A DNA stretch of 5,817 bases from NCBI GenBank assembly GCA_905236615.1, contig CAJORC010000251.1, positions 1 to 5,817 on the forward strand. The letters are read 5' to 3'. The translations under genes and the position numbers were made by a program. The notes beneath the pieces were generated by a model. It searched no databases and had not been told where the DNA came from. It was given only the letters and a program-made list of their open reading frames with translations. This DNA is from an uncultured Lachnospiraceae bacterium. Its GTDB lineage: Bacteria > Bacillota > Clostridia > Lachnospirales > Lachnospiraceae. This document shows positions 1 through 5,339 of the stretch, in pieces; the stretch's first letter is position 1, and each line of letters opens with the position of its first letter.

Positions 1-569
1 ATAAATCGGGAATAGAAATAACCGAGTCAGAGCCTGTAATGTCAACACAAGATGCCGTAAGATCGGCAATCGGACAGGGCAGCCATGCATATACAACTGT
101 AGGGCTTTCAAGGTATGTAACAACAGTGGCCAACGAAGGAACATGCTTTAATTTAAGCCTTATTGATAAACTTACGGATTCAGACGGAAGTCTGATACAG
201 GACTTTACTCCCGGTGTGAGAAATTATGTGGATGTTGCAAGTTCGACCTGGGATAATGTTCACGAAGGTATGAGAATGGCTGTTGTAGCCGATTATGATG
301 CTTTTGAGGATTTCCCGATTACTGCGGCAGGAAAGACCGGAACGGCTCAGCAGATAAAAACAAGACCAAACCATGCTTTATTTATAGGATTTGCTCCGTA
401 TGATAAGCCTGAGATATCCATAGCAACAAGAATTGCATATGGATACACTTCTGCAAATGCAGCGGAAGTATCAAGAGATGTATTCAAGTATTACTTCAAG
501 CTTGATGATAAGGATAATATCATAACCGGTACTGCAGTTCTTCCGGACAGCGCGGAGATAGGAGATTGA
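1..569 (+). CDS. mrdA: Penicillin-binding protein 2 (class B transpeptidase), 3' part only
   Basis: The reading frame is open from base 3 to the TGA at 567-569, so 188 C-terminal residues are visible and the start lies outside the window. The KTG triad of serine transpeptidases is present in AAGKTGTAQQ (KTG codons 333-341). Upstream, SAIGQG matches the SIGQG block that follows the SxN motif in class B PBPs, and the segment after it (YTTVGLSRYVTTVANEGT) is the expected helix. The active-site SxxK and SxN lie upstream of the window. Class B PBPs cross-link peptidoglycan stem peptides outside the membrane, and PBP2 works with RodA in cell elongation. The rodA gene starts 4 nt downstream, which favours the elongation-type PBP2 over a division (FtsI) or sporulation (SpoVD) paralogue. 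That assignment is by context, because the diagnostic N-terminal domains are not visible. The protein ends soon after the transpeptidase fold with no PASTA repeats, unlike many FtsI/SpoVD-type proteins. Confidence 0.9.
   Translation, partial: KSGIEITESEPVMSTQDAVRSAIGQGSHAYTTVGLSRYVTTVANEGTCFNLSLIDKLTDSDGSLIQDFTPGVRNYVDVASSTWDNVHEGMRMAVVADYDAFEDFPITAAGKTGTAQQIKTRPNHALFIGFAPYDKPEISIATRIAYGYTSANAAEVSRDVFKYYFKLDDKDNIITGTAVLPDSAEIGD
560..564 (+). promoter_or_regulatory. Ribosome binding site of rodA inside the PBP2 gene end
   Basis: AGGAG lies 9 nt before the ATG at 574 and within the last codons of the preceding PBP2 gene. Ribosomes finishing PBP2 would be beside the rodA start, which fits coupled expression of the polymerase-transpeptidase pair. 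Confidence 0.7.
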
Positions 570-573
570 TCTA

Positions 574-1701
574 ATGCCCAGAAAATATCATTTGAAGAAT
601 TACGATTTTCTTCTTGTTATTCTGTCACTGATAATTTCAATATATGGGATAATAATTATCGGAAGCGCCAAATTATCCTTTCAGCCGAGACAGATCATAG
701 GACTCTGTATCGGCGTGACATTAATGGTGATAATTTCACTGGTTGATTATCAGACGGTACTGAATTTTTACTGGATATTTTATATACTGAATATAGTACT
801 TCTTTTATCGGTTAAGTTCTTCGGGAATGAAGTAAATAACGCCAAAAGATGGATATCTATTGCAGGTATACAGTTTCAGCCTTCAGAGGCGACAAAATTT
901 TTGTTGATTTTATTTTTTGCAAAGCTTATCATGAAATTTAAGGATAAGATCAGCAGATTTACAGTGATCCTGATACTGTTTGCACTGTTTTCGATACCGT
1001 GGTATCTTGTATACGACCAGCCGGATCTGTCAACCAGTATTGTTATATTCCTGATTTTTGTTACAATGTTATTTATAGGAGGTTTAAGCTGGAAGATTAT
1101 CGGAGGTGTGCTGGCAGTTACGATTCCTGTTGCGATAATAGGTCTTGTACTTGTTATCCAGCCAAACCAGCAGATAATTAAAGGCTATCAGCAGGTTAGA
1201 ATTCTTGCATGGCTGAACCCCGAAAAATATTCGAATCAGGAAGCTTATCAGCAGCAGAACTCCATAACTGCGATAGGTTCAGGACAGTTAACGGGAAAAG
1301 GCTATATGAATAATGAGGTTGCATCCGTAAAGAATGCCAACTTTATTTCCGAGCCTCAGACAGACTTTATATTTGCTATAGTGGGAGAAGAACTGGGATT
1401 TGTCGGTTCTATGGCTATTGTGATACTTGCCCTGGCAATCATTCTGAGAATTGCACAGATAGGATATGGGGCAGATGATTTGTCAGGCACACTTGTTTGT
1501 GCCGGTGTGGCAGCTCACATCGGCTTTCAGACATTTATGAATATAGCGGTTGCGACGGGACTTATGCCTAATACCGGTCTTCCGTTGCCGTTTATAAGCT
1601 ATGGAATGACATCGCTTGTCTGTATTTTCATGGAATTAGGTGTTGTTTTGAACGTTGGCTTACAGAAAATGAGAGAAAATTACTTTGTATTCAGAGCATA
1701 A
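574..1701 (+). CDS. rodA: RodA, SEDS-family peptidoglycan glycosyltransferase
   Basis: This 375-residue polytopic membrane protein has the length and motifs of the FtsW/RodA/SpoVE (SEDS) family, which polymerises lipid II into glycan strands. Visible family blocks are KRWISIAGIQFQPSE (about 91-105), DQPDLSTS (148-155), AIGSGQLTGKGY (233-244), TDFIFAIVGEELGF (263-276) and TGLPLPFISYG (334-344). Asp264 in the TDFIFA block matches the essential aspartate of RodA proteins (Asp262 in E. coli). Hydrophobic stretches at about 10-30, 39-57, 64-82, 107-120, 128-146, 153-170, 175-196, 264-292, 305-330 and 337-364 fit the ten-helix topology, and the long loop before Asp264 is the expected extracellular one. 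Placement 4 nt after a class B PBP marks it as RodA, the partner of PBP2. SpoVE or FtsW are possible alternatives by sequence alone but fit the context less well. Confidence 0.95.
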   Translation: MPRKYHLKNYDFLLVILSLIISIYGIIIIGSAKLSFQPRQIIGLCIGVTLMVIISLVDYQTVLNFYWIFYILNIVLLLSVKFFGNEVNNAKRWISIAGIQFQPSEATKFLLILFFAKLIMKFKDKISRFTVILILFALFSIPWYLVYDQPDLSTSIVIFLIFVTMLFIGGLSWKIIGGVLAVTIPVAIIGLVLVIQPNQQIIKGYQQVRILAWLNPEKYSNQEAYQQQNSITAIGSGQLTGKGYMNNEVASVKNANFISEPQTDFIFAIVGEELGFVGSMAIVILALAIILRIAQIGYGADDLSGTLVCAGVAAHIGFQTFMNIAVATGLMPNTGLPLPFISYGMTSLVCIFMELGVVLNVGLQKMRENYFVFRA

Positions 1702-1711
1702 ATTATCCGTT

Positions 1712-1716
1712 GGAGG
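1712..1716 (+). promoter_or_regulatory. Ribosome binding site that fixes the mgsA start
   Basis: A perfect GGAGG sits 5 nt before the ATG at 1722. A TTG four codons upstream (1710) is in frame, but starting there would place the Shine-Dalgarno inside the gene and leave the TTG without its own site. The ATG is therefore preferred. Confidence 0.8.
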
Positions 1717-1721
1717 TGGAT

Positions 1722-2117
1722 ATGAATATCGGACTTGTAGCGCATGACGCTAAGAAAAAACTTATGCAGAATTTCTGTATTGCATATCGTGGTATTCTTG
1801 CAAAGAATGACCTTTATGCAACTGGAACGACTGGAAGACTGATAGAGGAAGTAACAAACCTTAATATTCATAAATTTCTTGCCGGTCATCTTGGAGGAGA
1901 GCAGCAGCTGGGTGCACAGATCGAGCATAACCAGATAGACCTTGTTATCTTTCTGCGTGATCCGCTTACACCGAAGAGAAATGAGCCGGATGTTAATAAC
2001 GTGGTAAGGCTTTGCGACGTGCATAATATTCCGCTTGCAACAAACCTTGCAACAGCTGAGCTGTTGATCAAATCGCTTGACAGAGGAGACCTTGAGTGGC
2101 GTGAAATGTATAAGTAA
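1722..2117 (+). CDS. mgsA: Methylglyoxal synthase family protein with altered active-site residues
   Basis: The 131-residue product aligns by eye over its full length with methylglyoxal synthase, which converts dihydroxyacetone phosphate to methylglyoxal and phosphate in the cytoplasm. Matching blocks are LVAHD (5-9), LYATGTTG (31-38, phosphate binding), GGEQQLGA (58-65), IFLRDPLTP (76-84), EPDVNNVVRLCDVHNIPLATNLATAE (in the region 88-113). His8, Asp9, Asp80 and Asp90 correspond to E. coli His19, Asp20, Asp91 and Asp101. Two important positions differ: the catalytic Asp71 of E. coli (GGDQQ) is Glu60 here, and active-site His98 (PHDPD) is Asn87 (RNEPD). The usual SGP before the glycines reads AGH. 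Activity as a methylglyoxal synthase is thus likely but not certain. The gene lies 20 nt after rodA and overlaps the next gene, so it is in the cell-wall operon; linkage of mgsA to rodA is also known from other Clostridia. At 131 residues it is shorter than the 152-residue E. coli enzyme, mainly at the N-terminus, as in many Firmicutes homologues. Confidence 0.88.
   Translation: MNIGLVAHDAKKKLMQNFCIAYRGILAKNDLYATGTTGRLIEEVTNLNIHKFLAGHLGGEQQLGAQIEHNQIDLVIFLRDPLTPKRNEPDVNNVVRLCDVHNIPLATNLATAELLIKSLDRGDLEWREMYK
2082..2088 (+). promoter_or_regulatory. Probable ribosome binding site of the carboxypeptidase gene, inside mgsA
   Basis: AGAGGAG lies 12 nt before the GTG at 2101, a longer spacing than usual, and only 3 nt before an in-frame TTG at 2092, which is too short. 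No better Shine-Dalgarno precedes the other in-frame TTG (2077). The GTG is the best compromise, helped by coupling to the end of mgsA. Confidence 0.45.
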
Positions 2118-3111
2118 GTTTTTTACATGGCATAAATTATGCCGGCGTCAGCTTGTCTCGGTATTAATGGTGATGCCGATTTTTCTTTCGGCATGTGGTT
2201 CGAAACAGTTTGATTATGCTTTTGATATAAATAATTCTCAGAGCGCATTCAGGTTTGAAACTTCCAATGCAAACGATATAGCGGAATCATTTGCTTCTGA
2301 TCTGGCTGTTGTCAGTGAAGACGTGATCGCGGGAGAGGAAGTTTCGACGGGTGAGAATTCATATGCTTCGGCTGTTTTGGTAAATTCAGATAAAAATGAT
2401 GTGCTTTATTCGAAAAATGCACATGCAAAACTCTATCCTGCCAGTATGACCAAGGTCATGACGGCACTTGTTGCGTTGGAGAATTGTGATAAGGATAAAA
2501 TTCTTACGGCTGACATGAATTGCATGATCACAGAGGATGGAGCACAGGTTGCCGGACTTCAGGTCGGTGATACGATGACGCTGGATCAGGCTCTTCATAT
2601 ACTGCTTATCTATTCAGCAAATGATGTTGCTGTAATGATAGCTGATAACGTCGGAGGCTCGGTAGAGGGTTTTGCGGACATGATGAATGCCAAGGCAAAG
2701 GCACTCGGCGCGACAAATACTCATTTTGTCAATCCTCACGGCCTGCATGATGAAAAGCATTATACGACTGCTTATGACATGTATCTTATGTTTAATGCAG
2801 CCTGCAAGTATGAGGAATTTACGGAAATTATCAATATGTCGTCTTATACGACCTCGTATAAGCATGCAAGCGGAACTACGGCCGACTTTAGCTGTGATAA
2901 TACAAACCGTTTTATCACAGGAAAGATTTATGCACCTACAAATATTACGGTAATGGGCGGCAAGACAGGTACAACTCTGGCAGCAGGAGCATGTCTTGTT
3001 ATGCTTTCAAAGGATACAAAGGGAGACTCTTACATTTCCTGTGTAATGAAGGGAAAAAACATCGATGCTACTTACGGTAAAACAAAGGCAATGCTGGAGT
3101 TGATAAAATAG
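2101..3111 (+). CDS. Lipoprotein D-alanyl-D-alanine carboxypeptidase (peptidase S11, PBP5-like)
   Basis: With the GTG start the product has 336 residues. Starting at TTG 2077 would add eight residues and change nothing functional. The N-terminus is a lipoprotein signal: basic residues (K12, R15, R16), a hydrophobic core, and the lipobox LSAC with Cys32, so the mature enzyme should be lipid-anchored on the outer face of the membrane. An acidic, Ser/Asn-rich linker of about 50 residues follows. All three serine DD-peptidase motifs are present: SMTK (Ser115 nucleophile, Lys118), SAN (172-174) and KTG (288-290, in MGGKTGTT). These are the signature of S11 carboxypeptidases, which remove the terminal D-Ala from stem peptides and so limit cross-linking. 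The protein stops about 45 residues after KTG, so the C-terminal PBP5_C domain and the usual C-terminal amphipathic anchor are absent; the N-terminal lipid replaces that anchor. It overlaps mgsA by 17 nt and is the last gene of the operon. The gene could be called dacA-like, but the exact paralogue cannot be assigned. Confidence 0.9.
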   Translation: MKCISKFFTWHKLCRRQLVSVLMVMPIFLSACGSKQFDYAFDINNSQSAFRFETSNANDIAESFASDLAVVSEDVIAGEEVSTGENSYASAVLVNSDKNDVLYSKNAHAKLYPASMTKVMTALVALENCDKDKILTADMNCMITEDGAQVAGLQVGDTMTLDQALHILLIYSANDVAVMIADNVGGSVEGFADMMNAKAKALGATNTHFVNPHGLHDEKHYTTAYDMYLMFNAACKYEEFTEIINMSSYTTSYKHASGTTADFSCDNTNRFITGKIYAPTNITVMGGKTGTTLAAGACLVMLSKDTKGDSYISCVMKGKNIDATYGKTKAMLELIK

Positions 3112-3121
3112 TGGATTGTTT

Positions 3122-3160
3122 AGTAAGGTATGCAATTATTAATATTGTATACCTTATTTT
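3122..3160 (+). terminator. AT-rich hairpin, probable terminator of the cell-wall operon
   Basis: AAGGTATGCAAT (3125-3136) pairs with ATTGTATACCTT (3144-3155) around a 7-nt loop, 12 bp with one G-U wobble. Three further pairs (3122-3124 with 3156-3158) are possible, one of them G-U. It begins 10 nt after the carboxypeptidase stop, and a short T run (TTTT, 3157-3160) follows. Low GC content and a short U tract make it a weaker terminator than the one at 3728. An operator role for the inverted repeat cannot be excluded. Confidence 0.55.
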
Positions 3161-3172
3161 GCACATAAAACC

Positions 3173-3201
3173 TTGTACATTTAGCTGTACTATTGTATAA
3201 T
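3173..3201 (+). promoter_or_regulatory. Sigma-A-type promoter for the P-loop gene
   Basis: A perfect -10 box TATAAT (3196-3201) follows a partial -35 box TTGTAC (3173-3178, which keeps only the TTG) at the optimal 17-nt spacing. It lies just after the operon hairpin and would start RNA near 3208, giving a leader of about 60 nt before the ATG at 3271. I see no riboswitch-like structure in that leader beyond a weak 6-bp inverted repeat (AGTGTT 3216-3221, AACACT 3233-3238). Confidence 0.6.
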
Positions 3202-3255
3202 ATAACCATACAAAAAGTGTTGCTGGTCTATAAACACTCATAATGAAAAACGGCG

Positions 3256-3262
3256 AAGGAGG
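3256..3262 (+). promoter_or_regulatory. Strong ribosome binding site of the P-loop gene
   Basis: AAGGAGG, close to the full anti-Shine-Dalgarno complement, lies 8 nt before the ATG at 3271. This fixes the start and predicts efficient translation. Confidence 0.85.
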
Positions 3263-3270
3263 ACAAGGAA

Positions 3271-3693
3271 ATGGTTCAGTTAATTGTTGGGGAAAAGGGA
3301 AAAGGAAAGACAAAAGTTCTGTTGGAGCGCGTAAATGAGACGGTGGAAAAGGCAAAGGGAAATGTTCAGTTTGTTGACAGAGACCTTTCGCACATGTATG
3401 AGCTTAAAAATAAAATCCGTCTTGTAAATGTTAGTGACTATAACATAACCAACGCTGATGAGTTTGTTGGCTTTGTCAGCGGCATTATTTCTGCAGATCA
3501 TGATTTGGAAGAACTGTTTATTGACAGATTCTTGAAAGTTTCATTTCTTGAGAATATCGCTAATTCATCTGACTTCCTTCGAAAACTGGATACAATAAGT
3601 TCAAAGTTTAACGTTAAAGTAACTATTAGTCTGTCAGGCAGTGAAAAAGAGCTTCCGGACGACCTTAAAGAAAAAGTTTCTATTGCACTTTGA
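3271..3693 (+). CDS. Small P-loop NTPase-like protein of unknown function
   Basis: The 140-residue product opens with MVQLIVGEKGKGKT, in which a short hydrophobic strand leads straight into a Walker A motif (G7-x4-G12-K13-T14). A plausible Walker B strand ends in Asp85 (EELFIDRF, 81-87), and a later hydrophobic strand (VKVTISLS, 115-122) fits the next beta strand of a P-loop core. There is no signal peptide or membrane segment, so it should be cytoplasmic. It is far too short for an AAA+, ABC or PilT-type ATPase, and no specificity domain can be recognised. I do not recognise a characterised family. Similar short ATP-binding-like proteins in Clostridia are, as I recall, sometimes labelled as pilus-type (PilT) proteins, a label nothing here supports. 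The gene has its own promoter and a strong terminator, so it is a single-gene unit between the wall operon and the ylm-type region. ATP or GTP binding is inferred from the motif only. Confidence 0.8.
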   Translation: MVQLIVGEKGKGKTKVLLERVNETVEKAKGNVQFVDRDLSHMYELKNKIRLVNVSDYNITNADEFVGFVSGIISADHDLEELFIDRFLKVSFLENIANSSDFLRKLDTISSKFNVKVTISLSGSEKELPDDLKEKVSIAL

Positions 3694-3727
3694 GCTTAAA
3701 TTTGTTATTTTTATATAGAGAAATTTA

Positions 3728-3755
3728 GGGCTGCCTTAGTGGCAGCCCTTGTTAA
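3728..3755 (+). terminator. Rho-independent terminator after the P-loop gene
   Basis: GGGCTGCC (3728-3735) and GGCAGCCC (3741-3748) form a perfect 8-bp GC-rich stem with the 5-nt loop TTAGT, followed by TTGTTA. It lies 34 nt after the P-loop stop and 35 nt before the next start codon. The U tract is interrupted by one G, but the stem is strong. Confidence 0.85.
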
Positions 3756-3783
3756 TATGTGATGGGGTTCGTTAGGGTGACAG

Positions 3784-5322
3784 ATGAGACGCTCTTCAGA
3801 TAATAAAAAATACAGAAAAAAGAATAGAAGACGGGCTGAGAGCAGGAAGGCAGAAAACAGGAAGGCAGAGAACAGAAAAGCAGAAAGCAGAACGGCAGAG
3901 AGCAGAAGAAAAAATAAAAGGCGCCGGCGTACAAAAGACAGAAAGATAACTAAAATGCCCGGTACCGGACTTTTAAAGTTTAATTTTGGAGTTCTGATCT
4001 TTCTTGCGCTTGCTGTTTATCTTTTTATAATATTTTTCTCGTATATGAGTACTACACATATTGCGGGATATGAGGTTAAACTTGGATCTCTTGCGCTTGA
4101 TACAACAGCCAAGGCTGTTTGTGTACGTACAGAAAAGACATATACGGCAAATTCGGCAGGATATATTAATTATTATATGCGTGAAGGTGAGAGAGCTGCC
4201 GGAGGAGAGCTTGTATATGCAATAGATGAGAGCGGAGAGCTTTCTTCTAAGATAAATGAAAGCCAGAGTGTAAGCTCGAATATAAAAGAGAGCGACCTCT
4301 CAGAGCTTAAAAGCCAGATACAGAATTATAAAAACACTTTTGCAGACTCAAAATTCAACAGCGTTTATGATTTTGCATTCAATATTCAGGGAACGATCGA
4401 GCAGATAAACCATGCCAATATCCTGAAAATGCTGACCGGAGTTTCGGGAAATAAAGTAACAAATTCTGTTGATCTTGGATATTCGGATACAAGCGGAATA
4501 CTATGTTATTCTACTGACGGACTGGAAAACTTAAAGGCATCTGAAGTGACAGCAGCCATTTTTGAGGATGACAATTACAAGAAAAACAGTCTTATAAACG
4601 GTGATCTTGTTTCAAAGGGCGATAATGCATTTAAACTTATAACTGAAGAAAACTGGAGTATAGTAATGCCATGGAATGATTCATGGGAAGATGAGATATC
4701 TGATGATGAATATGTTAAGGTGAATTTCCTGAAGAATGACTATACTATATGGGGAAAGGCGGCCATTCTTACGAATTCGGACGGCAAATATCTGCAGCTG
4801 TCATTTACGAATTCAATGGTTAACTTTGCAACAGACCGCTTTGTAAATGTAGAACTGATCACGGATGCGAAGACTGGCTTTAAGATACCGAATACTTCGA
4901 TTGTCCAGAAGGAGTTTTATCTGATACCGGAAGAATACGCAACAAAGGGCGGAGATTCCGATGCGGATGGTTTCTTAAGAAAAAGCTATCTGGAAAACGG
5001 CGGCGAAAGTACTGAATTTGTCGAAGCTGAAATATACGATAAAATGGATGGACAGTTATATATCGGAACCGAAATATTCAATGCCGGGGATGTGATCGTT
5101 AAGCCTGATTCGCAGGATACCTTTACTGTAAGCACCAAGAGCTCTCTTACGGGTGTTTACAATATAAACAGCGGTTTTGCGGACTTCAGGAAGATAAATG
5201 TTCTGTATTCCAACAAAGAATATTCAATCGTTGAATCAGGTACGATGTACGGACTGAATGTTTATGATCATATTGTACTGAACGGAGACGGAGTAGCAGA
5301 TAAGGACCTGATGTTTAAATAG
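3784..5322 (+). CDS. HlyD-like single-pass membrane protein with a basic repeat tail
   Basis: The 512-residue product has three parts. Residues 1-58 are extremely rich in Arg and Lys and include five AE(N/S)R(K/T)-type pentapeptides (18-42), followed by a KNKRRRR cluster. Residues about 67-88 form one membrane helix (GVLIFLALAVYLFIIFF), placing the basic tail in the cytoplasm and the rest outside. The outer part resembles membrane-fusion (HlyD) adaptors: a lipoyl-like half near 126-145 (GYINYYMREGERAAGGEL), a second GDLVSKGDNAFKL-type half near 273-285, and GFKIPNTSIV at 365-374, like the beta-barrel edge of adaptors. The intervening helical part (about 150-215) is much shorter than in true export adaptors. 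No transporter gene is adjacent in the window. The in-frame stop at 3778 excludes any earlier start. The Shine-Dalgarno is weak (AGGGTGA ending 3 nt before ATG), so ATG 3955 is an alternative, although it lacks a clear site as well. HlyD-like genes beside yggS/sepF are known in Clostridia; their role is unsettled. Confidence 0.8.
   Translation: MRRSSDNKKYRKKNRRRAESRKAENRKAENRKAESRTAESRRKNKRRRRTKDRKITKMPGTGLLKFNFGVLIFLALAVYLFIIFFSYMSTTHIAGYEVKLGSLALDTTAKAVCVRTEKTYTANSAGYINYYMREGERAAGGELVYAIDESGELSSKINESQSVSSNIKESDLSELKSQIQNYKNTFADSKFNSVYDFAFNIQGTIEQINHANILKMLTGVSGNKVTNSVDLGYSDTSGILCYSTDGLENLKASEVTAAIFEDDNYKKNSLINGDLVSKGDNAFKLITEENWSIVMPWNDSWEDEISDDEYVKVNFLKNDYTIWGKAAILTNSDGKYLQLSFTNSMVNFATDRFVNVELITDAKTGFKIPNTSIVQKEFYLIPEEYATKGGDSDADGFLRKSYLENGGESTEFVEAEIYDKMDGQLYIGTEIFNAGDVIVKPDSQDTFTVSTKSSLTGVYNINSGFADFRKINVLYSNKEYSIVESGTMYGLNVYDHIVLNGDGVADKDLMFK
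3835..3909 (+). repeat. Five tandem 15-bp coding repeats (AE-N/S-R-K/T)
   Basis: Five in-frame 15-bp units encode AESRK, AENRK, AENRK, AESRT and AESRR. The copies differ mostly at synonymous or similar codons (GAG/GAA, AGG/AGA, AAC/AGC), so the amino acid pattern is better kept than the DNA. The unit length preserves frame, so gain or loss of a copy would only change tail length. Confidence 0.9.
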
Positions 5323-5325
5323 TTT

Positions 5326-5333
5326 AAAAGGAG
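5326..5333 (+). promoter_or_regulatory. Ribosome binding site of the YggS-family gene
   Basis: AAAAGGAG lies 6 nt before the ATG at 5340 in the 17-nt gap after the HlyD-like gene. No promoter fits in this gap, so the two genes are probably co-transcribed. Confidence 0.8.
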
Positions 5334-5339
5334 CGAAAA

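Noticed and set aside
1591..1617. RodA reads ISYGMTS where SYGGSS/SYGGT is the common SEDS motif.
   Set aside because: As I recall, clostridial RodA proteins often have a non-glycine residue here (SYGLTS-like), and all other SEDS motifs including Asp264 are intact. It looks like lineage variation.
2050..2066. A perfect 8-bp inverted repeat with a one-base centre (CAACAGCTGAGCTGTTG) inside mgsA, 35 nt before the carboxypeptidase start.
   Set aside because: It encodes the conserved ATAELL segment of MgsA, so the symmetry is probably a by-product of codon use. There is no promoter next to it.
2077..2114. A perfect TTGACA (-35-like) at 2077-2082 with TATAAG at 2109-2114, a possible internal promoter for the carboxypeptidase.
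   Set aside because: The spacing is 26 nt, far from 17, and the -10-like element lies downstream of the proposed start codon. No -10 box exists at the correct distance.
3216..3238. A 6-bp inverted repeat (AGTGTT/AACACT) in the leader of the P-loop gene, as a possible riboswitch or attenuator.
   Set aside because: The stem is short, the loop is 11 nt, and no conserved riboswitch core or alternative pairing is visible. Such repeats arise easily by chance.
3752..3934. A 60-codon open frame on the - strand opposite the start of the HlyD-like gene, rich in Phe, Cys and Ser.
   Set aside because: Its composition is the mirror of the Arg/Lys/Glu-rich tandem repeat on the + strand, and it has no plausible start context. 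It is a shadow frame.
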